A DNA stretch of 64,000 nt from Pseudomonas shahriarae (GCF_014268455.2 NZ_CP077085.1:2707001-2771000), one strand, 5' to 3'; counted from the stretch's first letter, positions 34,852-44,538 are shown. Translations and numbers: made by a program. Notes: generated from the letters alone by a model not told the origin.

Positions 34852-35799
34852 ATGTGCCAGAACTGCCTGGTCAAGACCATTCATAGTGTCAACAGCCATT
34901 TTGGCTGGGACAACCGCTTCGAACCAACCGCACAGGTAACGCCGGGCTCTATGCTTGAATTCTGCTGCCTTGATTCGTCCAACGGGTTCTTTACGCCCAA
35001 CTCGGTGGTGAGTGACGTGGGCAAGGTACCGTTCGACAAAATCAACCCGGTTACCGGGCCTATTTTCGTCGAAGGGGCTGAACCAGGAGATGTGCTCAAA
35101 ATTACCCTCGACAGTTTCAAGCCCAGCGGCTTTGGCTGGACGGCGAATATTCCGGGCTTCGGCCTGCTGGCCGACCAGTTCAAGGACCCGGCCCTGGCCC
35201 TGTGGCATTACGACAAGGTCAACCTGGCCCCTGCGGCGTTCAGTGATTTTGCCCGTGTGCCGCTCAAACCTTTCGCTGGCACCATCGGCCTGGCCCCAGC
35301 GCAGGCAGGGTTACATTCGGTGGTTCCACCACGCCGGGTCGGCGGCAATCTGGACATTCGGGACCTGTCCGCTGGCACCACGTTGTACTTGCCGGTGGAG
35401 GTCAGTGGCGCATTGCTGTCGATCGGTGATACCCACGCGGCACAAGGTGATGGAGAGGTGTGTGGCACCGCGATTGAAAGCGCCATGGACGTGGTGGTGA
35501 AAATCGACCTGATCAAGGATACCCCGCTGGCAACCCCGCGCTTCAGCACACCTGGCCCGGTCACACGCCACCTCGATTCTGCCGGCTACGAAGCGTTCAC
35601 CGGGATCGGCCCGGACCTGATGCAAGCGGCGCGTCAAGCCGTGAGCAATACCATCGACTGGCTGTGCCGTGAACACGCTATGCCGGCAGAGCAGGCCTAT
35701 ATGTTGTGTTCGGTATGCGGCGATCTGCGTATCAGTGAAGTTGTCGACCTGCCCAACTGGGTGGTGTCGTTCTACTTCCCGAAAGTCGTGTTTGCCTGA
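34852..35799 (+). CDS. Acetamidase/formamidase family amidohydrolase
   Basis: A 315-residue cytoplasmic enzyme of the FmdA_AmdA family, which hydrolyses formamide or acetamide to ammonia and the acid. Family features are KTIHSVNSHFGWDNRFEPTA, FVEGAEPGDVLKITLDSFKP, VPPRRVGGNLDIRDLSAGTT and SIGDTHAAQGDGEVCGTAIE, where the G-D-x-H-A-x-Q-G-D-G-E signature lies. The ATG at 34852 is used, with GGAG about 10 nt before it. This enzyme gives the operon its amide-degrading logic under AmiC/AmiR-like control. The true substrate is not known. Confidence 0.88.
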   Translation: MCQNCLVKTIHSVNSHFGWDNRFEPTAQVTPGSMLEFCCLDSSNGFFTPNSVVSDVGKVPFDKINPVTGPIFVEGAEPGDVLKITLDSFKPSGFGWTANIPGFGLLADQFKDPALALWHYDKVNLAPAAFSDFARVPLKPFAGTIGLAPAQAGLHSVVPPRRVGGNLDIRDLSAGTTLYLPVEVSGALLSIGDTHAAQGDGEVCGTAIESAMDVVVKIDLIKDTPLATPRFSTPGPVTRHLDSAGYEAFTGIGPDLMQAARQAVSNTIDWLCREHAMPAEQAYMLCSVCGDLRISEVVDLPNWVVSFYFPKVVFA

Positions 35800-35854
35800 T
35801 GCGTTTTCATTGCGAGCGGCTTGATGTATGCCGCTTCAATCGCGAGGAGCTTTG

Positions 35855-37600
35855 ATGAGTAACGGGATCTCCAAGCCGATTCTGTCGGTGCAGCATTTAT
35901 CCATTGATGTCGGCCTGGGGGCCACGCCCCGGCGGGTGGTCGATAACCTTAATTTCGACCTGTATCCGGGACAGACGCTGTGTATCGCCGGAGAGTCCGG
36001 TAGCGGAAAATCACTGTCGTCGTTGGCGATCATGGGGCTGTTGCCTAAGGCCGTGCGGGTGGCGGAGGGTGCTATCAGGTTTGCCGAGCGCAACCTGATC
36101 GGGATGCCTGAGCGCGAACTTCAGCAGTTGCGTGGCAAAGAGATTGGCATGATTTTCCAGGAACCGATGACCTCGCTGAATCCGCTGATGACCGTTGGTC
36201 AGCAGTTGGAGGAAACGCTGCTGCGCCACGAACCGCTGGGGCGTCAGGCCCTACGCCTGCGAGTCAAGGAAATGCTGGCGTCGGTACGCATGCCGCAGGT
36301 CGAAAAACGTCTACAGCAGTACCCCCATGAACTCTCCGGTGGCATGCGCCAGCGTGTGATGATCGCGATGGCCATGCTTTGCCGGCCCAAGGTGTTGATT
36401 GCTGATGAACCGACCACAGCGCTCGACGTCACTATTCAGGCGCAGATTCTGGAATTGATGCGCGAGTTGCAGCAGGTGTACGGCACCAGCTTGCTGATGA
36501 TCACTCACGACATGGGCGTGGTCGCGGAAATGGCCGACCAAGTGGTCGTCATGAATCATGGCCGTACCGAAGAACAGGCACCGGTGCGTCAACTGTTTAC
36601 ACAGCCGCAGGCAGACTACACGCGTAAATTGCTCGCAGCCGTTCCGGTGTTGGGCACCGTGGGTCAACCGGAGAACATCAGCCAGCAGCCGGTGATTTTG
36701 CAGGTTCGCGATTTGTCCGTACGTTTTCCCGTGCGTACCGGCTGGTTTGAGGAGAACCGGCAAGTGCATGCGGTCGAGGGCGTCAACTTCGAGTTGCGCC
36801 AGGGCGAAACGCTGGGGCTGGTGGGGGAGAGCGGTTGCGGCAAGTCCAGTACGGGCAAGGCCCTGATGAACATGCAGGCTTACCAGGGCAGCGTGAAGTT
36901 GTTCGGCAAAGAGCTCAACGGCCTGCAAGGCGCCGACCTTCATGCGGTGCGGCGGGATATCCAGATGGTGTTTCAGGACCCCTATGCGGCCTTGAACCCA
37001 CGCAAGAACATCCTGGAACTGGTGGGCGAGCCTTTGTTGATTCACCACCAGTTGCCCCTGGCGCAACGCCAGGAACGGGTCGCTGAACTGCTTCGCCAAG
37101 TCGACATGCCAGTCGACACGATGTATCGCTACCCCCACCAGTTCTCCGGTGGCCAGCGCCAGCGCATCTGTATCGCACGGGCGCTGGCGCTCAACCCGAA
37201 AGTCATCATCGCCGACGAATCCGTTTCGGCCCTTGATGTTTCGGTTCAGGCTCAGGTGCTGGAATTGCTTGAGCATTTGCGTGAGGTGCATCGGCTCAGT
37301 TACTTGTTCATTTCCCATGACATGGCGGTGGTCGAGCGCATTTGTCATCGTGTGGCCGTCATGTACGGCGGTCAGATCGTCGAGATTGGCCGCCGCGATC
37401 AGGTCCTGGGCAACCCTCAACATCCTTACACCAAGCGCCTGCTCAGCGCCGTCCCAATGCCGGACGTTGACCGTAAGCGCGATTTCAAGGCGCTCTTGCA
37501 TGAGTTCGAGCAACCAAGCCCGATCAAGTCAAAAGGCTTTGAAGCGCCGGCGCAGAAGTTTCAGGACTTGGGGAACGAGCATTGGGTAGCGGTAGGCTAA
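35855..37600 (+). CDS. ABC transporter ATPase, fused DppD-DppF type
   Basis: A 581-residue protein with two complete ATPase domains. Domain 1 (about 10-265): Walker A GESGSGKS, signature LSGGMRQRV, Walker B VLIADEPTTALD. Domain 2 (about 290-545): Walker A GESGCGKS, signature FSGGQRQR, Walker B VIIADESVSALD. In most dpp/opp systems these are two genes; fused forms (as in GsiA or YejF) supply both sites from one chain. GAGGAG precedes the ATG. It is the last gene of the operon and powers the two permeases. Confidence 0.9.
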   Translation: MSNGISKPILSVQHLSIDVGLGATPRRVVDNLNFDLYPGQTLCIAGESGSGKSLSSLAIMGLLPKAVRVAEGAIRFAERNLIGMPERELQQLRGKEIGMIFQEPMTSLNPLMTVGQQLEETLLRHEPLGRQALRLRVKEMLASVRMPQVEKRLQQYPHELSGGMRQRVMIAMAMLCRPKVLIADEPTTALDVTIQAQILELMRELQQVYGTSLLMITHDMGVVAEMADQVVVMNHGRTEEQAPVRQLFTQPQADYTRKLLAAVPVLGTVGQPENISQQPVILQVRDLSVRFPVRTGWFEENRQVHAVEGVNFELRQGETLGLVGESGCGKSSTGKALMNMQAYQGSVKLFGKELNGLQGADLHAVRRDIQMVFQDPYAALNPRKNILELVGEPLLIHHQLPLAQRQERVAELLRQVDMPVDTMYRYPHQFSGGQRQRICIARALALNPKVIIADESVSALDVSVQAQVLELLEHLREVHRLSYLFISHDMAVVERICHRVAVMYGGQIVEIGRRDQVLGNPQHPYTKRLLSAVPMPDVDRKRDFKALLHEFEQPSPIKSKGFEAPAQKFQDLGNEHWVAVG

Positions 37601-38006
37601 CCAGCTGTAGGGAGAGGTGAGCAATAACGACCTGACAGCGGAGCAGAGGCAAACGATCTTTGCGTTATCGGCAGGAATGGCGCGCGCTGCTGTGGCGCAC
37701 ACCTCCGGCTTTGTGATGGGGGCGGTTGTTGCGCCCCGGCAGTTCTGGCCCCTCAGTGGATTCTGGTCTGGAATAAAAATCAGCCCTTCGATTTCCAGGT
37801 TCAATGACGAGGCTTGCATCGTTACGCGGTGTAGCTTGGGGAGCCCAAGCTCAAGCTCTCTGATCGCTTTAGTCGACTGACCGCTCCACATGGACAGAAT
37901 GCCCAGCAGCATGCATGACACACCGCCTATGTGGCGAAATCTCGCACTGGGATCTGCCAGAATAGTCCCACTCCCGTGGTTTGCACGGGAGTGTTTCACT
38001 CATTTA
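37601..38006. other. Intergenic stretch without a supported gene
   Basis: Open frames exist on both strands. One on the forward strand from GTG 37617 reads NNDLTAEQRQTIFALSAGMA (87 codons), but its ribosome site is too close and its second half looks non-coding. It may be the worn 5' part of a lost gene. Nothing further is recognised. Confidence 0.4.
37969..37993. terminator. Hairpin after the chemoreceptor gene
   Basis: CACTCCCGTG and CACGGGAGTG pair perfectly around GTTTG, 14 nt beyond the stop of the chemoreceptor gene on the reverse strand. T-rich sequence lies only on the forward-strand side, so it may serve both directions weakly. Confidence 0.5.
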
Positions 38007-40001
38007 TCAGCGCACTTTGAAGCGGCTCATCAACGTAATCACCCGGCCATTGGCATCCAGCAGGCTTTGCGTATTGGTTTCAGTGGCATGGCCACTTTCC
38101 ACCAGCTCTTCGACCATATGTCGGATCTGCACCATGCTGCGGTTGATCTCTTCGGTCACCGCACTTTGCTGCTCGGCGGCGGTAGCGATCTGCGTGCTGA
38201 GGTTGTTGATATGGCTGACCGAGCCGGCCATTTCGTCCAGCCCAGTGTTGACGCGTGCCGTGGCATCCGCCGCTGACTGGCAGCTGGCCTGGGTGTTTTC
38301 CATTGCCGTCACCGACGAACTCACGCCAGTGGTCAGGCGCGCCAACATCTCGTTGATCTGCGAGGTGCTGGCCTGGGTGCGTGCGGCCAACGCCCGGACT
38401 TCGTCGGCGACCACCGCAAATCCACGGCCTTGTTCGCCAGCGCGCGCCGCTTCAATGGCCGCGTTGAGTGCCAACAGGTTGGTCTGGCCGGCAATCGCGC
38501 CGATCACGCCGAGGGTTTCGGTGATACGTGCGGCGTCCTGGCGCATGTTTTCTACGGTGTGGGTGGCGCTGGCCACTTCGCCGATCAGCGCGCTGACGCT
38601 GGTCGAGGCTTCGCCCACCACCACGCGGGAGCGGTCGGCGTGTTCGTTGGCGCGCTGGGTGAACGAGGCGGTTTCAGCGGCGTTTTGCGCGACGGTGTCG
38701 GCGGTGGAGCTCATTTCGGTGATGGCCGTGACCGTCTGATCGGTTTCCGAGGCGTGCCGCACCAGAATCCGGTTGGTCTGCGCCGACGTCTGCTGCAATT
38801 GCTCAAGCCCCGAGGCCATGGCGCCCGTGGCCTGGGTCACTTCGCCGATCATGTTCTGCAGGTAGATGATAAAGCGGTTTACCGAGTGGCCGATGGCGCC
38901 CATTTCATCCTCAGCACGGATGGTGATGCGCTTGGTCAGGTCGGCATCTCCGGCAGACAGCGAGTCGATATTGGTGCGCAGCGACTTCATGCGTTGCACC
39001 AGATTGCGAATCGCATAGAACGCCAGCAGCACCAGCAGCAGTACCATCGGGATTTGCAGCAGCGCCAGGCTGCCGAGCACATCGTCACGCTGGGCGGTGA
39101 TCAGCGAGGTGGGCAGGGCAGTGGCGAGGAACCACGGGGTGCCCTCGATTGGGCGCATGTAAAAGGTGCTGGCCACTCCCTGGTTGTCGAATTCACCGCG
39201 CTGCAGGGCCTGGTCGCGATGGGCAAGGGCCTTGCTGACCTGGGCGGCAAACGCCGAGGTGCCGGTCAGTTCGCTGATGTTCTTGAGCACCACCGGGCTA
39301 CTGATGCGCGTGCTGTTGCTGATGATCTTGCCGTCGCCTTCGACGATCAGCATCTGGCCGCCGATGTCTTTTTCCTTGCTGGCCACCAGCTCATTGAAAA
39401 AGCCCAGGGTCACGTCGATGGTGGCGACGCCGTAGGCCGCGCCGTCCCGCTGGATGGCCATGGCGCAGTTGGTGCGCGGCTCCTGGCTGGCGTCGTCCTT
39501 GTAGGCGGCGGCCCAGGCGCATTGGCCACGGGGCGAGGCGAGGCCGCCTTTGTACCAGCTCTGGTCGTAATAATTGGGTGCGGCGTCGCTGTTCCAGAAC
39601 GTATTCACCGCCAGCTTGCCCGAGGCATCGCGGTGCCAGAACGTGCTGTGCTTGTTGCGCCCCGGCGTGCGCTGGTTGGGCAGCGGCCAGATACCGCCGC
39701 CGAAGACTTTCAGCTCGCCATACTGATCCACCAGGCCGGGCAGCACCTTGTCGATGGCGTCACTGTCGAGCAGCGGGATGGTTTGGGTGATGCTGCGTTG
39801 CTGGGCTTGAACCTTGTTGAGTTCGCCCTGGATCTGCACAGCTACCTCGGCGATGCGGTTGAGCACCACCTGTTCTTCAGTGTGTTTTAACGTGGGGGCG
39901 ACCAATTGGCCGATGCCGACGACGGTTAGTACCGATAACACCAGGACGAACAGCACCAGGAACAGGGTGTAGCGGGTCTGGATGGAGCGCAGTGTGGGCA
40001 T
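38007..40001 (-). CDS. Methyl-accepting chemotaxis protein with dCache-type sensor
   Basis: A 664-residue transmembrane chemoreceptor. TM1 (about 10-32), a roughly 275-residue periplasmic dCache-type ligand domain ([36 protein letters not shown]), TM2 (about 310-332), HAMP ([20 protein letters not shown]) and a cytoplasmic signalling hairpin whose tip is [17 protein letters not shown] are all visible. dCache domains bind amino acids, polyamines or organic acids directly; the ligand here is unknown. It lies next to, but divergent in sense from, the amide operon. Confidence 0.92.
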   Translation of the reverse strand: MPTLRSIQTRYTLFLVLFVLVLSVLTVVGIGQLVAPTLKHTEEQVVLNRIAEVAVQIQGELNKVQAQQRSITQTIPLLDSDAIDKVLPGLVDQYGELKVFGGGIWPLPNQRTPGRNKHSTFWHRDASGKLAVNTFWNSDAAPNYYDQSWYKGGLASPRGQCAWAAAYKDDASQEPRTNCAMAIQRDGAAYGVATIDVTLGFFNELVASKEKDIGGQMLIVEGDGKIISNSTRISSPVVLKNISELTGTSAFAAQVSKALAHRDQALQRGEFDNQGVASTFYMRPIEGTPWFLATALPTSLITAQRDDVLGSLALLQIPMVLLLVLLAFYAIRNLVQRMKSLRTNIDSLSAGDADLTKRITIRAEDEMGAIGHSVNRFIIYLQNMIGEVTQATGAMASGLEQLQQTSAQTNRILVRHASETDQTVTAITEMSSTADTVAQNAAETASFTQRANEHADRSRVVVGEASTSVSALIGEVASATHTVENMRQDAARITETLGVIGAIAGQTNLLALNAAIEAARAGEQGRGFAVVADEVRALAARTQASTSQINEMLARLTTGVSSSVTAMENTQASCQSAADATARVNTGLDEMAGSVSHINNLSTQIATAAEQQSAVTEEINRSMVQIRHMVEELVESGHATETNTQSLLDANGRVITLMSRFKVR

Positions 40002-40407
40002 GGAGGTCGTCCTTACGAAGCGTTTATTATCGACGCGGCTTTATTAGAGCTTCGTCGGGCTATCGGCTTGGCAAGGAAGAGCTTTAGGTACGACGGTGCT
40101 GAGTTAATCGGCTTGACCGTGACCTTGCGCGCATCAGCTGCGAGGTTACCCATTGGAGGGTGGCTTAATCGCCGGTTTTACCTCCGTGAAGGCCGAGCCT
40201 TGGGTGCGGTCGAAATGATCATTGGCACCTGTAAAAATGCAGTCCGTGGTCTTGTTTTTCCTGAGGGTGTCGTTAGCGTCGCTGGTACTGCGGAAGGCAT
40301 GCTGTACCGCACGCGCACCCATGTGAAACGGCCAACTTATCCAAGATGCTTGTGTGGGTACATGCACGATACTTAATAACGTTGAGCATCATAAAGGGAC
40401 GGTCGAT
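40002..40407. other. Intergenic stretch without a supported gene
   Basis: The 406 bp between the chemoreceptor start and the small secreted protein hold short open frames on both strands without convincing start sites, motifs or family resemblance. A reverse-strand frame around 40146-40320 (DANDTLRKNKTTDCIFTGAN) may be the tail of a lost gene. Confidence 0.35.
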
Positions 40408-40878
40408 ATGAAGGGAAGTTTTACGTTAGGTCTATGGGTGGCATGTTTCGTGAGCAGTGTTACGGCGCAGGCAGATGAACTACCGCGTAGCGAGCAGATA
40501 AAAGCATTCCACGCTGCTGGATTTAACCAAGAGACGTCGGAGTGTGAAATTCAGGAAACTGGTAGCTACAGGCCGGTAACCATGGAATTGGTTGAGGACC
40601 TGAACGGTGACGGCCGACCGGATGCGTTGATTACCGAAGGCAGCACTTACTGTTATGGGCAAGCAGGTACTGGATTTTATCTGGTAAGTCAGCAGCCTGA
40701 CGGCCACTGGAAACTCATGCTCAAAGAAAGCGGTGTCGCTGAGTTTCTCGCTAGCAAAGGCAGTAATGGTTGGCCTGATGTTGAGGTCGGTGGCCCGGGC
40801 TTGTGTTTTCCAGTGCTGCGTTACGACGGGCAAAGTTATCGAGTTCACCATAGTGTTGGTGAACGGTGTGCTGACTAG
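40408..40878 (+). CDS. Small secreted protein with EF-hand-like calcium loop
   Basis: A 156-residue exported protein. The signal peptide is MKGSFTLGLWVACFVSSVTAQA. The mature chain has EDLNGDGRPDALITE, a D-x-N-x-D-x-x-x-D loop like those of EF-hand or FG-GAP calcium sites, and four cysteines that could form disulfides (SECEIQE, STYCYG, GLCFPV, GERCAD). It acts outside the cytoplasm; the function is not known. It is a single gene upstream of an IS remnant. GGAC rather than a strong Shine-Dalgarno precedes the ATG. Confidence 0.65.
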   Translation: MKGSFTLGLWVACFVSSVTAQADELPRSEQIKAFHAAGFNQETSECEIQETGSYRPVTMELVEDLNGDGRPDALITEGSTYCYGQAGTGFYLVSQQPDGHWKLMLKESGVAEFLASKGSNGWPDVEVGGPGLCFPVLRYDGQSYRVHHSVGERCAD

Positions 40879-41089
40879 CCGTAAAAGTCCGATGGCCCAA
40901 AGGCCAAACGAAGGCCGGTCAGCCGAGGACTACGGTGGCTGCTTTTGAATCTGGCGCGCGGTGTTCCAGATCGCTATCGGAGTTAAGCATAATGTCTGTG
41001 ACGTTATGGTCGCTATGCCGTCGGAATCGAGGCATTTAGCGCTGGGATAATAGCGAAGTCTCGGCGCTGAATTTAGCCATAACGTCCAT

Positions 41090-41403
41090 TATGCGAGGCG
41101 CTCTTGCACCGAGAAACAGATGCCTTTCGCCGATGCCGAGTACGCCGGCAAACGTATGTGTGCGGCGATGCGGGTTGTACCGGTGAGGAGAAGCGTGCCG
41201 AGCATCAGAACCGCGCGATGATGTGGGCGATCGCCGCGCGTCCGAGCAGCTATAGAAGGCGCGGAAAAAAGAGCTTGATCGGGCTGTATGCGACGCAAGA
41301 TTGAATACGCCAAAGCGTAGGTGCGGGCCAAGGTTGAACATGCCTTTCGTGTGATCAAGCGCCAGTTTGGCTACACGAAAGAACGCGTACGCTCGCGAAC
41401 GTT
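41090..41403 (+). pseudogene. IS5-family transposase remnant
   Basis: The frame reads LHRETDAFRR, then VCGDAGCTGEEKRAEHQNRA, RPSSYRRRGKKSLIGLYATQ and stops. After a +1 shift it continues IEYAKA, an in-frame TAG, and VRAKVEHAFRVIKRQFGYTK. The GDAGYTG, R-A-K-V-E-H-x-F-R and IKRQFGY stretches are hallmarks of the IS5 DDE transposase C-terminal half. Frameshift, nonsense codon and missing N-terminus make it inactive. No clear terminal repeats were found. The 210 bp upstream (40879-41089) hold no supported gene. Confidence 0.8.
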
Positions 41404-41417
41404 TACAACCATAGGGG

Positions 41418-41948
41418 TCATGCAGCAACGTAGACAAGAACCGGCTGGAGGCAAGTGAGTGGCGGTGCCGAATCGAGCATGTCGGCAGGTTCACACCATG
41501 GATAGCTGCGACCTTGAAGCCAATCCATTATTTTCTGCATATGCTGGGAAGGGCACTCCAACATGTGTTCGATAGTAATGGACAGTTGCATGGCCAGGCC
41601 GCTTTGCGGTGAAAAGACCCAATGATATTCCCCACAGCCTACGCGCAACTCTCCAGTTGCTTTTGTTGACATGCCAACCAGCCATTTGCACCTATGAGCA
41701 TGTGCTTCGGGCTTTGGAGGGGCACCGAAGCAGAATGTATAAACGTTCTCATATTGCAGGCTAAAGCTGCGTACCAGTACTTCAGCAATATCTTCGCGCC
41801 CCTGGACGTTGGGGGGAAATTGGATGGTGCTTGTCTGCACCAGCATGGTAAGAGTTGCGTCTGGACTGAAAGCATGCCGCAACAAGTCAGGCCGATTTCC
41901 GTCCTTGCCGAAGATGTAGTTCTCAATCGCTTTGGTGGCGTTTTTCAT
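41418..41948 (-). CDS. SnoaL/NTF2-like domain protein
   Basis: A 176-residue cytoplasmic protein beginning MKNATKAIENYIFGKDGNRP. The pattern of an N-terminal helix, LLRHAFSPDATLTMLVQTST and a long beta-sheet (GCGEYHWVFSPQSGLAMQLS) fits the NTF2-like cone of SnoaL relatives, which can be small-molecule enzymes or binding proteins. AGGA lies 7 nt before ATG 41948. The last residues (TCLQPVLVYVAA) are encoded next to the IS5 remnant and may be an altered tail. The function is unknown. Confidence 0.65.
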   Translation of the reverse strand: MKNATKAIENYIFGKDGNRPDLLRHAFSPDATLTMLVQTSTIQFPPNVQGREDIAEVLVRSFSLQYENVYTFCFGAPPKPEAHAHRCKWLVGMSTKATGELRVGCGEYHWVFSPQSGLAMQLSITIEHMLECPSQHMQKIMDWLQGRSYPWCEPADMLDSAPPLTCLQPVLVYVAA

Positions 41949-42005
41949 GCACAAATCCTAGTGCTGCTACAGGTGGGCCAATCGGGATTCCGGGCGGATT
42001 ACGGG

Positions 42006-42211
42006 TTAACCGAAACCTGCTCCTTCGCGGACTCTGGTACATCAAACACCCTATCAAAGACCCACTGAAACGCCAGCGCGTAAAAGAAGAAGAAAACGAA
42101 CAGCCCCAGATCGGTGACCAGTGCAGCCCACCAGGAAATTTCCAGCCACCATGCCACCAGTGGCACCCACAGTAGAACTAGCCCACCCTCAAAACCCAGT
42201 GAGCGCTGCGA
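42006..42211 (-). pseudogene. PACE-family efflux protein, C-terminal remnant
   Basis: The reverse strand encodes RSLGFEGGLVLLWVPLVAWW and on through ALVTDLGLFVFFFFYALAFQ to VFDRVFDVPESAKE, the second bacterial transmembrane pair of PACE (chlorhexidine efflux) proteins. A stop codon (42212-42214) lies directly upstream and the first transmembrane pair is missing. The ending FDVP matches that family's end. It is inactive as an exporter. Confidence 0.65.
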
Positions 42212-42308
42212 TCACCGGTCATGGGCTGCTGCTGGCAAACAATGTACTGGTAGCCGACAGCCTCAGGCATGGAAAGTTAGTGGCCATGGTGGTGTCAACC
42301 AGCACGGA

Positions 42309-43382
42309 CTAAGGTTGAATGAACCTGTCAGGGCGGCAAGGGCCGAGGGCAGGGGCCAGAGTGGCGTCCATTATCTCTTCGCTGGCCAGACGGCCTACTA
42401 TCGGGGCAAGGATAACGCCAGGGTGCATTGTGCAAACATATACACCGCTGACTGTGGGCAAGTAACCGACAATGGGAATGCCATCAGCGGGAAATGGTCT
42501 TAGCCCGACACATGCCAATTCCGGCTCAATGGAATCAGCCCCATGAAGTTCGTCCCGGATGGCCTGGGCTGTTCGTAGCGCAATCGCTTCTGCCTGGTTG
42601 TCCAGGGCATCACCCAGATAATCCTCTGCGGCTAGCAACGTCCCATCCTCTTCTTGTCTGACTTCCATTGCGGGGCTGGAAATTATGGTCTGCACCAGGT
42701 TGGCGGGTGCCTTGTAACGAATAAAAATGGCTGGAGATTCTTCTATAGGAAGAGAAACGTTAAGCATGTCGGTGAGTTTCCTGGTGCCAATCCCCGCTGC
42801 GGTTACAACGATATCAGCGTCAATTATTCCCGCTGTGGTTTCGAGTCCCGTAACTCGAGTATTCAGCATTCTAAATCCGAGAACCCGTGTATGGGTTAAT
42901 ACATTGGCCCCATGCTCTTTCGCGCCTGCAATCAAGGCGTGCGTTGCTCGTACCGCATCCAAGGCACCTGCTTGGGTTTCGTATAAGGCCTGTTCAGGGG
43001 GATGCTTGAGATTGGGTTCAATATCGACAATCTGGGGGCGGGACACTAAATGTTCTGCAGTTGTATTGCCTGCCCTTTGCAGCGTTTCATCCAGGTTCGT
43101 GCCGTAAGTTAGGGCACCTGTCCATCGAACGTTCAGGTCGGATAATTCCATGTCGAGTCGACGGAACTCATTGATGACCAAGCCGCGCAGTTGCGCAATA
43201 GGGTCGAACCCGCTGTGAGAAACGTTGATCCATGCAAATGAGGTCCCCGTCACGCCGCACGCAATATCTCCGGCGTCTACCAACGTAACATCTGCACCTT
43301 TGCCTGCCAGGTGATAAGCCAGGGACGCGCCCACTATGCCCGCGCCTATGACGACGACTCGGCTTTGCTTGCGATCCTCCAC
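42309..43382 (-). CDS. FAD-dependent oxidoreductase, DAO/DadA-like
   Basis: A roughly 357-residue flavoenzyme of the D-amino-acid oxidase family. The N-terminal Rossmann motif is VVVIGAGIVGASLAYHLAGK, with an acidic residue ending strand 2 (VTLVDAGD). The C-terminal FAD site shows GLRPFPADGIPIVGYLP and MHPGVILAPIVGRL. Such enzymes oxidise amines or D-amino acids such as glycine, sarcosine or D-Ala. GTG 43382 is preferred since GGAGG stands 5 nt before it; an ATG four codons upstream (43394) is possible. An AraC-type regulator gene follows upstream in the same direction. Confidence 0.85.
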   Translation of the reverse strand: MEDRKQSRVVVIGAGIVGASLAYHLAGKGADVTLVDAGDIACGVTGTSFAWINVSHSGFDPIAQLRGLVINEFRRLDMELSDLNVRWTGALTYGTNLDETLQRAGNTTAEHLVSRPQIVDIEPNLKHPPEQALYETQAGALDAVRATHALIAGAKEHGANVLTHTRVLGFRMLNTRVTGLETTAGIIDADIVVTAAGIGTRKLTDMLNVSLPIEESPAIFIRYKAPANLVQTIISSPAMEVRQEEDGTLLAAEDYLGDALDNQAEAIALRTAQAIRDELHGADSIEPELACVGLRPFPADGIPIVGYLPTVSGVYVCTMHPGVILAPIVGRLASEEIMDATLAPALGPCRPDRFIQP

Positions 43383-43435
43383 ATCAACCTCCATTTTGTC
43401 GATCTGATTGCGAGAGCGTTGGGGGATATGTGAGT

Positions 43436-43480
43436 GAAAAGGGGCAGATTTACCTCTAAAAATACACCTGCCCCGATTTA
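43436..43480. repeat. GGGGCAGATTTA-type inverted repeat, copy A
   Basis: AAAAGGGGCAGATTTA and its inverted arm ACACCTGCCCCGATTT frame a short centre. It belongs to a family of intergenic hairpins seen again at about 44486 and 46073 in this window. It lies between the oxidoreductase and AraC genes. Confidence 0.55.
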
Positions 43481-43522
43481 CGCTCGCTACCGTCAACTCA
43501 AGGTCGAAGGCAGCTTATTCCC

Positions 43523-44392
43523 CTACTGCAGTGGAACATAAATATCTGTTTGCCATTGATCCATCGGTGTCTGGGGGTAGGCGCTCAGGTAATTGAAGAA
43601 CAGCGGCTGGTCACGAAGTTCCTCTCCACTGGTGGGAAGCCAGTCGCGGTAAATCGGATAGATCGTTTCGCCAATATGATCCGGTGAACCCGTATGGCGC
43701 ACCACGACGCAGCGGCCGCCAGGAATGACGAGCGCGTGCACGCCAAACTCATTTGGCGCCACAGCCTCATGAATCTCGCCGCAGATCGCAAAGCGGAACG
43801 CTTGTGGAGGTGTCGTATCGGGGTTGTTATAGGGAATGCCAAAGGTGCGACTCGATGCCTGCGGCGACTGTCCGCTGTGCATACGCCACTCGATGAACTT
43901 GCGCACGCTCTCGCTGACGAGCCCCGCTGGCCCGCGGTGCTCAAGCGCTGCTACCTTGACCTCAGGGAAATCTACGATCCTTACTTGCATGATGATAGTC
44001 CTGGAAAAGTGAGGAATTGCGAACACCGTATTCCAGACTTGCCAGTTCGGTTCCTTGCTGAACGCACTCGGCGTCATACCGATCGCCCGCTTGAACGCCC
44101 TGCAGAATGCCTCGGGACTTTCAAAGCCGGCGTCGAGTGCGGCGTCCAGTACCGAATGATCAGCGACGGCCGCCAGGCGATGTGCCGCACGGCGTAGGCG
44201 CATCAGTTGCACATATCGTGAGACCGGCACGCCAACGAACGCGGTGAACTGTCGGTGGAAGTGAAATGCCGAAAAGTTTGCTACACCGCTTAACGTCTTC
44301 ACCGACAGGTCGCCTTCGAGATTGGCATCAATGTAGGCGAGCACGGCGTTGAAGCGTTGTGTGTAAGCAAAATGGGTCGGCATGTCAGACAC
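43523..44392 (-). CDS. AraC-family regulator with GyrI-like effector domain
   Basis: A 289-residue transcription factor of the Rob/SbmC layout. Two helix-turn-helix units occupy the N-terminus (about 10-110): LSVKTLSGVANFSAFHFHRQ and HSVLDAALDAGFESPEAFCR. A linker follows, then a GyrI-like small-molecule-binding domain (about 130-289): EVKVAALEHRGPAGLVSESV, IPGGRCVVVRHTGSPDHIGE, and the ending DIYVPLQ. GTG 44392 has AGGAG 8 nt upstream; ATG 44383 is the alternative. It probably responds to a hydrophobic or cationic compound. Confidence 0.88.
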   Translation of the reverse strand: MSDMPTHFAYTQRFNAVLAYIDANLEGDLSVKTLSGVANFSAFHFHRQFTAFVGVPVSRYVQLMRLRRAAHRLAAVADHSVLDAALDAGFESPEAFCRAFKRAIGMTPSAFSKEPNWQVWNTVFAIPHFSRTIIMQVRIVDFPEVKVAALEHRGPAGLVSESVRKFIEWRMHSGQSPQASSRTFGIPYNNPDTTPPQAFRFAICGEIHEAVAPNEFGVHALVIPGGRCVVVRHTGSPDHIGETIYPIYRDWLPTSGEELRDQPLFFNYLSAYPQTPMDQWQTDIYVPLQ

Positions 44393-44485
44393 TGGAAAAG
44401 CTCCTGGAAGTACGGTCGCCAGTAGAGTCCGCTATACCGACGTGAACGCGCCTAGCCGAGTTTGCTCAAGGGCGACGCCCTGAGA

Positions 44486-44538
44486 GGCTTGAGAAAAGGG
44501 GAAAGGTTTATTTATTGAGTCTCCCTGAGAATAGATCT
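44486..44538. repeat. GGGGCAGATTTA-type inverted repeat, copy B
   Basis: GAGAAAAGGGGAAAGGTTTA and AGAATAGATCTGTCCCGGC are worn arms of the same hairpin as copies A and C. It lies between two AraC-type regulator genes. Confidence 0.5.

Noticed and set aside
37529..37999. A 156-codon reverse frame between the ABC ATPase and the chemoreceptor.
   Set aside because: It runs antisense into the ATPase C-terminus and through a hairpin, and its composition is not protein-like.
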